Assembly: GCA_946613765.1 (NCBI GenBank)
Contig: CAMOFW010000029.1
Location: 1 to 8,481 of the forward strand
DNA: 8,481 nucleotides
DNA from: an uncultured Mycoplasmatota bacterium
Lineage (GTDB): Bacteria > Bacillota_I > Bacilli_A > RF39 > UBA660
Direction: 5' to 3'
The notes beneath the pieces were generated by a model that was not told the origin of the DNA, did no database searches, and saw only the letters and a list, made by a program, of their open reading frames with translations. Of the stretch, positions 1 through 5,711 are shown one piece after another. The position numbers were made by a program, and so were the translations under genes. Each line of letters opens with the position of its first letter. Positions within the stretch are counted from its first letter, which is position 1.

Positions 1-661
1 TTCTTTTATCTTTTCTTCACCTAAAAAAATATTATTATCTTTATATAATTTATATGTGAATAACAACTTATTTATTCACATATATACTACTATAAAAGAA
101 ATAATAATATCATTTATATTAGGATTTATTATAAGCTTTATTTTAGCCATTATTTTATACTTATCTAATACATTATATAAAATAATAGACCCATATCTAA
201 ACGTCTTAAATTCACTACCTAAAATAGCTCTAGGACCTATTCTAATAATTATTTTAGGAGCTAATACTAAATCTATAATAATAATGGCATTATTAATAAA
301 TGTATTAGTATGTTTTAATACTATTTACGTTGGATTAATATCATGTAATAAATATTATTTATTATTATTTAAATCATATAATGCTACTAAAATACAAACT
401 ATTAAACACTTAATAATACCTAATGCTTTAATTAATATAGTATCAGCATTAAAAATAAATATATCTATGACTCTAATAGGTGTTATTATGGGAGAATTCC
501 TAGTATCTAAAGCAGGTCTAGGTTATTTAATAATATATGGTACTCAAGTATTTAATTTATCTTTAGTATATTCATCTATTATATTAATATTAATAATATC
601 TTATTTAATATATATACCTATTATATTAATAGAAAATAAAATCAAGAAGATTTCTTCTTGA
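1..661 (+). CDS. ABC transporter permease, NitT/TauT (SsuC/ThiX-like) type, 5'-truncated by window edge
   Basis: Membrane subunit of an ABC importer of the SsuC/TauC/ThiX type; substrates in that family include sulfonates, taurine, nitrate and thiamine precursors, and the substrate here cannot be told. A GTG at 56 could be read as a start, but the frame stays open to base 2 and the extra residues (an SSP motif, then SLYNLY) match the periplasmic N-terminal segment of the family, so the true start lies off-window. From base 2 there are 219 residues with about five hydrophobic helices (roughly residues 33-53, 73-86, 90-112, 155-168, 186-209). The EAA cytoplasmic loop, which docks on the ATPase, is at about 124-145 and keeps the IIP turn, but the usual Gly is Asn127. 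The ATPase and binding protein are presumably upstream, off-window. The TGA stop lies inside the terminator hairpin. Isoleucine, leucine and asparagine dominate, as expected from the AT bias. Confidence 0.87.
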   Translation, partial: SFIFSSPKKILLSLYNLYVNNNLFIHIYTTIKEIIISFILGFIISFILAIILYLSNTLYKIIDPYLNVLNSLPKIALGPILIIILGANTKSIIIMALLINVLVCFNTIYVGLISCNKYYLLLFKSYNATKIQTIKHLIIPNALINIVSALKINISMTLIGVIMGEFLVSKAGLGYLIIYGTQVFNLSLVYSSIILILIISYLIYIPIILIENKIKKISS

Positions 662-666
662 TTTTT
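638..666. terminator. Bidirectional intrinsic terminator between permease and rubrerythrin
   Basis: A perfect inverted repeat: left arm 638-649 (AAAATCAAGAAG), loop ATTT at 650-653, right arm 654-665 (CTTCTTGATTTT). A T-run follows on the plus strand, and an A-rich run (631-640) gives a U-tract for the minus strand. It serves both convergent genes. The permease stop codon (659-661) lies in the right arm, and the rubrerythrin stop is only 5 bases beyond the hairpin. Confidence 0.85.
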
Positions 667-670
667 ATTC

Positions 671-1210
671 TTAATAATTCTCAGCTTTTAATTCAAAATA
701 ACTCTTTGGATGAGCACATACAGGACATACTTCAGGAGCTTTCTTACCTACAACAACATGTCCACAGTTTCTACAAATCCAAATCTTATCATCATCTTTA
801 CTAAATACTACTTCATCTTCAATATTTTTTAGTAATTTTCTAAATCTTTCTTCATGATGTCTTTCAATTTCTCCAACTTGTCTAAACTTAATAGCTAATG
901 CTTTAAATCCTTCTTCTTCAGCTACTTTAGCAAACTCTTCATACATATCTGTCCATTCATAGTTTTCACCTTCAGCAGCATCAAGTAAGTTTTCTTTAGT
1001 TGATGGAACAGCCCCATCATGTAATTCTTTAAACCACATTTTAGCATGTTCCTTTTCATTATTAGCAGTTTCTTCAAATAAAGCAGCTATTTGTTCATAA
1101 CCGTCCTTCTTTGCTTTAGAAGCATAATAAGTATATTTATTTCTTGCTTGTGATTCACCTGCAAATGCTGCAAGTAAATTCTTTTCAGTTTGACTTCCTT
1201 TTAATTCCAT
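671..1210 (-). CDS. rbr: Rubrerythrin (diiron peroxidase with C-terminal rubredoxin domain)
   Basis: Cytoplasmic non-haem iron peroxidase that reduces hydrogen peroxide to water with electrons from NAD(P)H via rubredoxin-type carriers; typical of anaerobes. The chosen start is the ATG at 1210 (179 residues), because AGGAG sits just upstream; the frame extends to 1246 but that part has no initiation signal. Residues 1-135 form the ferritin-like four-helix diiron domain with Glu19, the ExxH pair Glu52/His55 and the second ExxH pair Glu116/His119. Residues 141-179 form the rubredoxin domain with CxxC at Cys146/Cys149 and CPVC at Cys162/Cys165. The domain order is classical, not reverse rubrerythrin, and the length is normal for the family. 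It is monocistronic, between a bidirectional terminator and its own short promoter region. I see no obvious PerR-type operator in the 50-base upstream gap. Confidence 0.96.
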   Translation of the reverse strand: MELKGSQTEKNLLAAFAGESQARNKYTYYASKAKKDGYEQIAALFEETANNEKEHAKMWFKELHDGAVPSTKENLLDAAEGENYEWTDMYEEFAKVAEEEGFKALAIKFRQVGEIERHHEERFRKLLKNIEDEVVFSKDDDKIWICRNCGHVVVGKKAPEVCPVCAHPKSYFELKAENY

Positions 1211-1236
1211 AAGATCTCCTTCTTTCTTATAAAAAT

Positions 1237-1245
1237 ATTTTACCA
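1237..1245 (-). promoter_or_regulatory. Candidate extended -10 promoter for rubrerythrin
   Basis: On the minus strand the sequence TGGTAAAAT is an extended -10 (TGn followed by TAAAAT, one mismatch to TATAAT). It is 26 bases upstream of the rubrerythrin start, leaving room for a transcript start near 1230 and the AGGAG site. No convincing -35 is present, since that position falls in the terminator of the upstream gene. Extended -10 promoters can work without one. Confidence 0.5.
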
Positions 1246-1254
1246 TAACAAAAT

Positions 1255-1282
1255 AAAAAAGTCACATTACATTTGTGACTTT
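1255..1282 (-). terminator. Intrinsic terminator of the acidic-protein/DUF1292-like operon
   Basis: Minus-strand hairpin with arms AAGTCACA and TGTGACTT (1258-1266 and 1274-1282, allowing for the A/T ends) around a loop of about 7 bases, followed by a run of six T in the transcript (A-run 1255-1260). The TAA stop of the 81-residue gene (1267-1269) is in the loop. Confidence 0.8.
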
Positions 1283-1512
1283 AAAATTCTTGTTAAAATA
1301 ACAATCATTTCAGGATCAGTAACAGCTTTAACATAAGCATCTGTTCCTTGAATCATTTCCTCTAAGATTTTAACCTTATTTGGAATAATATCTTTATTTT
1401 CATCTACTCCCATGGCTAAGAAATATTTTATTCCCCCATACATAGTTTCATTAAGTAGAACATATTTTTCACTATTAGCAAGTGTAATAATTGTATTAAT
1501 TTTTAATCCCAT
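1267..1512 (-). CDS. Small DUF1292-like protein, function unknown
   Basis: An 81-residue soluble protein with no signal peptide or membrane segment. It alternates beta-prone stretches (6-20, 27-35) with a helix at about 46-54 and a C-terminal helix at 66-79. The pattern of an ITL strand, a short polar turn, a VLL strand, Tyr-rich strand, an ILEE segment and a final D-E-containing helix resembles the DUF1292 (YrzB-like) family of small Firmicute proteins; I infer this from the general look and not from a decisive motif. The start is ATG at 1512 with AAAGGAAG 7 bases upstream. It follows the acidic coiled-coil gene by 21 bases on the same strand with no terminator between, so the two are almost certainly co-transcribed. 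Confidence 0.8.
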   Translation of the reverse strand: MGLKINTIITLANSEKYVLLNETMYGGIKYFLAMGVDENKDIIPNKVKILEEMIQGTDAYVKAVTDPEMIVILTRILKSQM

Positions 1513-1533
1513 TTTTATTCTTCCTTTCTATTC

Positions 1534-2667
1534 CTATGCGGCTCTTAATCGAGTCTTTTTTTCTTCAGGTAGTAAACTAATATTTTCATCTTCGCTTACA
1601 TCATCTTGATTTTGTAAACTTGATCCAAGTGGTTCTTGAGCAATTACTTTAACAAAATCATCTGGTATTTTAGCATAGTCATTTTTAGCACCTTCTACAT
1701 TAAATTCTTCTTCATCATCTACAACATGTAGAGTTTGTTCTGAATTTAAATTATTTTCTAATTCATCTGCTGCTTCTCTTAAATCTTTAATATTGTTTTG
1801 AATATCTTCAATCTTTTCATCTACTTGACTTTCAGCATCTTGAATATGTGCAAAATAACTATCAGTATCATACACACCTTCTTGGTTTTCTTCAGTAGTC
1901 TCTTCTTTAACTTCCTCAGTTGCTTCTTCTTCCTTAGGTTCTTCTACTGCTTTTTCTTCATCTTCTTCTATAGAATGAGTTTCAACATTTACTGGGTTAA
2001 ATTCTTCATCAACTGCATCTTGTACAATTAATGGTTCATTATTATCAATTATTGAATCAACAGATTTATTTAATTCATCAAATGTTGCTTCAAAATCTTC
2101 AATTTTATAATCTTTTTCAGCATTTTCTACATTTTCAACTTTTTCAAGTTCATCTTTAACTTCCTCTTTTTCTTCTTCAAAAGCAGGAGTTTCTTCATTC
2201 TTTTCTTCTTTTTCTTCAAACTTCTCGGCATTCTTATTATTTAATAAATCTTCAGCTTTTTCTACTTTTTCATCAATCATATCAATTACTTCAGTAAATA
2301 AACTATTTAATCTTTCAGATGTATTCTTTTGATCATCATAAGTAAATGCATTACCAGTTAAATTAGATCTAACACTATCTAAATCTTCTAATTGCTTTTT
2401 TGCATCATTAACTGCTGCATGTAATGCATTAGCAGTAGAACTAATTTCTTCACTAGTAGCTATACTATCAAACTTAACAGAATTCATATGATTTAAGAAT
2501 CTATATTCTAAAGTAGATAATAATTTCTTAATATCTTTATTCTTAAATGCTGTATAAGCTCCGTTATTAGCAGATATCTCTTTACCTCTCTTTTCAAAAT
2601 CTTCAACATCTTTATTAATAATTTCTTCAATGCCTTGAGCTTCTTTAATAAAATCAAAGTTTTCCAT
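1534..2667 (-). CDS. Highly acidic coiled-coil protein, function unknown
   Basis: I do not recognise this protein. The ATG at 2667 (377 residues) is preferred over an in-frame GTG at 2676, because GGGTGA lies 5 bases before the ATG and overlaps that GTG. Residues 1-145 are predicted helical with moderate charge. Residues 146-265 are low-complexity and very rich in Glu (with Lys, Val, Thr). Residues 272-310 form a second heptad-like coiled coil, and the tail (330-377) ends in a basic KKTRLRAA. There is no Cys or Trp, no signal peptide and no membrane segment, so it should be cytoplasmic. The make-up suggests a structural or scaffold protein, such as a division- or nucleoid-associated adaptor, but this is only inference. 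It leads a two-gene operon with the small DUF1292-like protein and has its own promoter, separate from nusG. Confidence 0.88.
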   Translation of the reverse strand: MENFDFIKEAQGIEEIINKDVEDFEKRGKEISANNGAYTAFKNKDIKKLLSTLEYRFLNHMNSVKFDSIATSEEISSTANALHAAVNDAKKQLEDLDSVRSNLTGNAFTYDDQKNTSERLNSLFTEVIDMIDEKVEKAEDLLNNKNAEKFEEKEEKNEETPAFEEEKEEVKDELEKVENVENAEKDYKIEDFEATFDELNKSVDSIIDNNEPLIVQDAVDEEFNPVNVETHSIEEDEEKAVEEPKEEEATEEVKEETTEENQEGVYDTDSYFAHIQDAESQVDEKIEDIQNNIKDLREAADELENNLNSEQTLHVVDDEEEFNVEGAKNDYAKIPDDFVKVIAQEPLGSSLQNQDDVSEDENISLLPEEKKTRLRAA

Positions 2668-2701
2668 ATTCTTCACCCATTCTATTATTAATACTATTTA
2701 T

Positions 2702-2730
2702 ATTTTAACATGAATGTCAATGGTTTGCAA
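2702..2730 (-). promoter_or_regulatory. Promoter of the acidic coiled-coil operon
   Basis: On the minus strand TTGCAA (2725-2730) is followed by exactly 17 bases and then TAAAAT (2702-2707), with TG one base before the -10 (extended -10). The predicted start near 2695 leaves a leader of about 28 bases to the ATG at 2667. It lies just downstream of the nusG terminator. A TTGACA in the spacer is only about 11-12 bases from any -10-like hexamer and is probably not used. Confidence 0.65.
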
Positions 2731-2743
2731 TGTATTTTTCTAA

Positions 2744-2774
2744 TAAAAAAATAAGACTTAAATTAAGCCTTATT
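2744..2774 (-). terminator. Intrinsic terminator of secE-nusG
   Basis: Minus-strand hairpin with arms AATAAGGCTTAA and TTAAGTCTTATT (2763-2774 and 2750-2761), complementary except for one G-U wobble, followed by a run of about seven T (A-run 2744-2751). The inner A/T pairs must open to form the loop. The TAA stop of nusG (2763-2765) is at the tip of the hairpin. Confidence 0.8.
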
Positions 2775-3296
2775 TACTTGGAATAATTCTACTTCAACTG
2801 GAGTTTCTTGACCAAATAAATCAATTAATACATTTAATCTATTATTTTCTTTATCAACTGTATCAATCTTACCAGTCATACCCTTAAATGGACCATCAAT
2901 GATATTAACAGTATCTCCAACTTTAAGGTCAGAATCACTATCTAATCTAGACATACCCATAGTAGCTAGAACTTTATCTATTTCTTGAGGTAATAATGGT
3001 GTAGGTTTAGCACCCTTACCACTTGATCCGATAAATCCTGTAACACCTGGTGTATTTCTTACTATGTACCAAGCTTCATCACTCATTACCATTTCAACTA
3101 AAATATATCCAGGAAACATTTTCTTAGTCTTTTCTTTTTTAACACCATCTTTAATTTCTACTTCAGTAGTTTCTGGAACAATAATTCTAAAGATATGATC
3201 TTGCATTTCCATAGATTCAATCTTAGATTCTAATTTTTCCTTAACCTTTTGTTCATGACCAGAATAAGTGTTAACTACATACCATAATTTTTCCAT
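2763..3296 (-). CDS. nusG: Transcription termination/antitermination factor NusG
   Basis: Binds the beta' clamp helices of RNA polymerase and modulates pausing, elongation and termination. The 177 residues are the normal length. The NGN domain covers about 1-110 with the typical WYVVNTYSGHE start, FPGYILVEM (61-69) and the NTPGVTGFIG segment (81-90). A linker leads to a KOW domain at about 125-177 with VGDTVNIIDGPFKGMTG (126-142). The ATG at 3296 overlaps the secE TAA by one base (TAATG), and an AAGGAG site lies within the end of secE, so translation is probably coupled. The secE-nusG pair is the standard bacterial arrangement. Some Firmicute NusG proteins bind the non-template strand during pausing; whether this one does cannot be told from here. 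Confidence 0.98.
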   Translation of the reverse strand: MEKLWYVVNTYSGHEQKVKEKLESKIESMEMQDHIFRIIVPETTEVEIKDGVKKEKTKKMFPGYILVEMVMSDEAWYIVRNTPGVTGFIGSSGKGAKPTPLLPQEIDKVLATMGMSRLDSDSDLKVGDTVNIIDGPFKGMTGKIDTVDKENNRLNVLIDLFGQETPVEVELFQVNKA

Positions 3297-3505
3297 TAAA
3301 TAAACATCTCCTTAATCCATGAAGCTAATAATATAATTAGTTCAAAAAATCCTACCATAAATAATACTAAAAATATAGTAGTTAAAGAGTATTTAACTGT
3401 ATCCTTAACACTTGCTAGATGAACTTTTTTCATTTCTTCTCTAATACCTTTAAAAAATGATTCCTTTTTTACTTTTTCTTTTTTTACTTTCTTTTCCTTA
3501 GCCAT
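3296..3505 (-). CDS. secE: Preprotein translocase subunit SecE
   Basis: Small subunit that clamps the SecY channel in the SecYEG translocon of the cytoplasmic membrane. The ATG at 3505 is chosen because AGAGGTGA (3510-3517) is 4 bases before it; an upstream in-frame TTG at 3529 lacks a good site. The resulting 69 residues are the usual single-helix Firmicute form: a Lys-rich N-terminus (1-14), an amphipathic helix (16-29) carrying EEMKKV, and one membrane segment at about 40-62. The usual Trp-Pro after the KKV motif is replaced here (KKVHLAS), which is unusual; membership in the family rests on size, topology and the nusG neighbour. It ends one base into nusG. Confidence 0.93.
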   Translation of the reverse strand: MAKEKKVKKEKVKKESFFKGIREEMKKVHLASVKDTVKYSLTTIFLVLFMVGFFELIILLASWIKEMFI

Positions 3506-3535
3506 TTTTTCACCTCTATTTTTTTTCAAAATAAA

Positions 3536-3551
3536 AACACCTCTTCGTGTT
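3536..3551 (-). promoter_or_regulatory. Small stem-loop at the predicted 5' end of the secE-nusG mRNA
   Basis: On the minus strand AACAC, loop GAAGAG, GTGTT, followed by a T-rich run. It would begin almost at the predicted transcription start (about 3552), too early for an intrinsic terminator to act on its own transcript. It could be a 5'-stabilising stem or chance. The stem is only 5 base pairs. Confidence 0.3.
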
Positions 3552-3558
3552 CAATTAG

Positions 3559-3587
3559 ATAATACTATAAATACAATAAAAATGCAA
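3559..3587 (-). promoter_or_regulatory. Promoter of secE-nusG
   Basis: On the minus strand TTGCAT (3582-3587), exactly 17 bases, then TATTAT (3559-3564). The -35 box is the downstream arm of the sigH-like gene's terminator, so the two signals share bases. The position, about 55 bases before the secE start, fits. It gives secE-nusG a transcript independent of the sigma factor gene. Confidence 0.6.
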
Positions 3588-3601
3588 GTAAAACTTGCAT
3601 T
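3577..3601 (-). terminator. Intrinsic terminator of the mrnC-rlmB-orf-sigH unit
   Basis: Minus-strand hairpin with arms AATGCAAGT and ACTTGCATT (3593-3601 and 3581-3589), a 3-base loop and a T-run (3577-3582 as A on the plus strand). The sigma gene's TAA (3600-3602) overlaps the base of the stem. Confidence 0.75.
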
Positions 3602-4217
3602 ATTCCTCTACTAATAAAGTATTTCTAACTTTATTTTTAATTCTTTGTATAGCATTATCAACAGACTTAACACTCATATTTAAAATACTTGCTATATCAT
3701 TATAGTTTAAACCCTCTAACATTAAAGATAATACATCTTTTTCATTAACTGATAAATCATTATATATTGAAGATATTAAATCATTATATCTTTCATCTCT
3801 AGTTAATCTAGTTAAAGGATCATTTTCATTATTATCAGATATAATATCTGCTAAAGTAGAATTATAATTCTTATATTCATGTTCTAAACTAAGTGCTTCA
3901 TTAAGCATTAAGTTTTTCTTTCTGCTTGCCTTAAGCAAAAATGCATGCAACCTTCTTTCAACACAAAGTGAAATAAAAGTTTTTAATGATGCATTAGACT
4001 CATCTTTAAAACTAAGCAGTGCATCAGAAAACCCAACTAATGCTTCTTGGTTTAAGTCTTTCATATCAATACCTAATTTTAATGCTATACCTCTATATTT
4101 TTTTACCATATAACTAACTATATATCTATATTTATTATAGATGATATCTTTAGCATTATCATTAGATTCTCTAATCATCATTAGTAATTCATCATCACTA
4201 ACATCTCTATAATCCAA
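3600..4217 (-). CDS. sigH: Sigma-70 family factor, SigH-like
   Basis: Directs RNA polymerase to a specific promoter class; in Bacillus SigH controls early sporulation and competence. With the TTG at 4217 as start the protein has 205 residues. Sigma region 2 (about 5-100) carries DMKDLNQEALVGFSDAL (51-67), the core-binding motif equivalent to DLIQEGMIGL, and FISLCVERRL (81-90), which matches the SigH -10-recognition area. Region 4 (about 150-202) has a helix-turn-helix with LNYNDIASILNMSVKSVDNAI (around 170-190) for -35 contact. The frame also contains a GTG at 4226, but that GTG lies within the Shine-Dalgarno AGAGGTGA (4223-4230), so TTG fits better. It follows the 132-residue ORF by 5 bases. 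Position between the yacP slot and secE supports sigH over an ECF factor; whether this organism sporulates is unknown. Confidence 0.9.
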   Translation of the reverse strand: MDYRDVSDDELLMMIRESNDNAKDIIYNKYRYIVSYMVKKYRGIALKLGIDMKDLNQEALVGFSDALLSFKDESNASLKTFISLCVERRLHAFLLKASRKKNLMLNEALSLEHEYKNYNSTLADIISDNNENDPLTRLTRDERYNDLISSIYNDLSVNEKDVLSLMLEGLNYNDIASILNMSVKSVDNAIQRIKNKVRNTLLVEE

Positions 4218-4222
4218 ACTTA

Positions 4223-4230
4223 TCACCTCT
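4223..4230 (-). promoter_or_regulatory. Shine-Dalgarno deciding a TTG start for sigH-like gene
   Basis: AGAGGTGA on the minus strand, 5 bases from the TTG at 4217. The same bases form the TGA stop of the upstream ORF and an in-frame GTG at 4226 that is too close to serve as start. This indicates a weak start codon and coupling to the upstream ORF's termination. Confidence 0.65.
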
Positions 4231-4621
4231 TTTTATTATCATTATATTTTAAAAATTCATCAACATCATAATATACATTATGTCTATACTTTGGAACTAA
4301 ACTAAATTTTACATTATCTACATTAAAATCTTTAACCATATCATTAAAACTTTTAATTTGTTCTAATTGATAATCATTATAAATACTTGGAATATACATA
4401 CTAGCAAAATTATTATTAGTTATAATAACAACAATGCCATATTTATCAGCCATTAATTCAGCATAAAATATATTAGCATTTGATGCATCCTCAAGAATAT
4501 TTGCACGTGGATCAAAATAATCCTTAATAAATTCATCAGCAGTAATATTATGAAAGCGCTCAACATTTTTTACTATTACATCATCTTTTGTAATAATAAA
4601 TAATTTCTTATCATTATTCAT
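4223..4621 (-). CDS. Conserved-position protein of unknown function in the yacP slot
   Basis: A 132-residue soluble protein that I do not recognise. It lies exactly where Bacillus has yacP (a NYN-domain ribonuclease) between rlmB and sigH. It lacks the NYN start motif (an Asp-Gly-Tyr-Asn near the N-terminus) and is shorter than YacP (about 170 residues). Visible parts are a beta strand KLFIIT (6-11), a helix at about 28-36, a hydrophobic strand YGIVVIITNN (61-70), a helix at about 84-98 and a charged C-terminus ending DNKKR. There is no signal peptide, no Cys, and no metal-binding motif. It starts 2 bases after the rlmB TAA with only a poor Shine-Dalgarno site, so it is likely coupled to rlmB. 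The TGA stop overlaps the ribosome site of the sigma gene. A role linked to RNA or to the sigma factor is possible from position only. Confidence 0.8.
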   Translation of the reverse strand: MNNDKKLFIITKDDVIVKNVERFHNITADEFIKDYFDPRANILEDASNANIFYAELMADKYGIVVIITNNNFASMYIPSIYNDYQLEQIKSFNDMVKDFNVDNVKFSLVPKYRHNVYYDVDEFLKYNDNKKR

Positions 4622-4623
4622 AA

Positions 4624-5304
4624 TTATCTACTAATTAAATCATATATTAAAATACTTGCTGCTACACTTGCGTTAAGTGAATTAACGTGTCCATTCATTG
4701 GAAGAGATACAATTTCATCACAATTCTTTCTAACTAGTGAAGAAATACCATTACCTTCAGCACCAATAACAAGTACTACTTTATCAGAATAACTTACGCT
4801 TTTATATGGTGTACCATCCATATCAGCACCATATACAAAATATCCTTGATTCTTTAATGTATTAATAGCATTAACTAAATTAGTAACTCTAGCTATTTTT
4901 ACATAATTTAAAGCTCCAGTAGAAGTCTTCATAACTGTTTCATTAACATCTACACTTCTATCTTTAGGTATAATAATAGATTTAATACCAGCTGCTTCAA
5001 CAGTTCTAATAATAGCTCCTAAATTATGTGGATCTTCTAAATGATCTAACATAACTATTACATTATCATTAAATAATTCTTCTAAAGAATAATATTCATA
5101 ATCATCTACTATTGCAAGTAAACCTTGATTATTAGCTTCCATCTTATTTAATTTAAAAGAATCAATACTTTCATAATGTACTTTATTTAATTTAATTAAT
5201 TTAATAATTTCTTGATCACTAAATTTATTAGATAAATAAACTTTCTTTAAACTTTTAGGATTATTTAATGCTTCCTTTAAAGCATTCTTACTAGTTATTC
5301 TCAT
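4624..5304 (-). CDS. rlmB: SpoU-family rRNA/tRNA 2'-O-methyltransferase, RlmB-like
   Basis: Transfers a methyl from S-adenosylmethionine to a ribose 2'-OH, in RlmB to G2251 of 23S rRNA. With ATG at 5304 it has 226 residues. The N-terminal substrate-binding part covers about 1-75 and ends with NNQGLLAIV, the family's HQG motif with His replaced by Asn. The SPOUT domain has motif 1 LEDPHNLGAIIRT (89-101; Asn94 and Arg100), motif 2 VIGAEGNGIS (179-188) and motif 3 SLPMNG plus NSLNASVA (200-215) forming the trefoil knot. An in-frame TTG at 5313 is also possible, but neither start has a clear Shine-Dalgarno. The ATG lies inside mrnC (14-base overlap), so it is likely translated by coupling. The mrnC-rlmB pairing matches Bacilli. 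The exact target nucleotide is inferred from context. Confidence 0.92.
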   Translation of the reverse strand: MRITSKNALKEALNNPKSLKKVYLSNKFSDQEIIKLIKLNKVHYESIDSFKLNKMEANNQGLLAIVDDYEYYSLEELFNDNVIVMLDHLEDPHNLGAIIRTVEAAGIKSIIIPKDRSVDVNETVMKTSTGALNYVKIARVTNLVNAINTLKNQGYFVYGADMDGTPYKSVSYSDKVVLVIGAEGNGISSLVRKNCDEIVSLPMNGHVNSLNASVAASILIYDLISR

Positions 5305-5662
5305 AATTATCAAAAATGAAATTCATAATTTCATTTATCCTTTCCTCTTTTTTTTCATAATATAAATATCCAAGTAAACATTCTAAAGATGTAGCAAATC
5401 TATAAGTAACTATATCAGCATGCTTAGCTTTAGTTCCCTTAGCATTTCTACCCCATCTTATTATTTCTAGTTCCTCTTCATTTAAATAATTTTCATTAAT
5501 TAAAAATTCTAGTATCTTTCTTTGTGAAACAGCACTAACATAATACATTGAACTCTTAGTTAAATCTTTAACTTTAGATATATTCTTATCTATTAAATAT
5601 TTTCTTACATAAAATTCATATATAGCATCACCTAAGTATGCATATACTAAAGCATTTTTCAT
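5291..5662 (-). CDS. mrnC: Mini-ribonuclease III (23S rRNA maturation)
   Basis: An RNase III-type nuclease lacking the double-stranded RNA-binding domain; in Bacillus it trims the ends of 23S rRNA. The 123 residues are the usual length. It contains AYLGDAIYEFYVRKY (8-22) with catalytic Asp12, the GRNAKG segment (71-76) and ATSLECLLGYLYY (90-102) with the second acidic residue Glu94; the usual Gly of TGFE is Ser here. It starts at the ATG at 5662 with GAGTGA about 6 bases upstream. It overlaps rlmB by 14 bases. In Bacillus cysS precedes it; here a zincin-like gene lies 49 bases upstream. I see only a weak promoter candidate in that gap, so read-through from further upstream is possible. Confidence 0.95.
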   Translation of the reverse strand: MKNALVYAYLGDAIYEFYVRKYLIDKNISKVKDLTKSSMYYVSAVSQRKILEFLINENYLNEEELEIIRWGRNAKGTKAKHADIVTYRFATSLECLLGYLYYEKKEERINEIMNFIFDNYENN

Positions 5663-5711
5663 AAAACATCACTCGTACAAGATATTATCATAAATTTATT
5701 AAAATTTAAAG

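Noticed and set aside
671..1246. Longer rubrerythrin with 12 extra N-terminal residues
   Set aside because: The extra part overlaps the -10 box and the AGGAG site, and family members begin close to the ATG at 1210.
1412..1609. Plus-strand open frame opposite the DUF1292-like gene and the end of the acidic gene
   Set aside because: It is antisense to two well-supported genes with good ribosome sites, and shows no recognisable domain or ribosome site.
1798..2031. Plus-strand open frame of 77 codons, Phe-rich
   Set aside because: It is the reverse complement of the Glu-rich repeat region (GAA/GAG read backwards gives TTC/CTC), so the Phe richness is an artefact.
1921..2260. Tandem DNA repeat or CRISPR-like array in the TTC-rich stretch
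   Set aside because: The repetition is imperfect Glu/Lys codon runs of the acidic protein, with no regular unit or spacers.
5691..5708. AT-only inverted repeat TAAATTT/AAATTTA between the zincin-like gene and mrnC
   Set aside because: Only A/T pairs, no T-run after it on the minus strand, and such repeats are expected by chance in this DNA; I do not call it a terminator.
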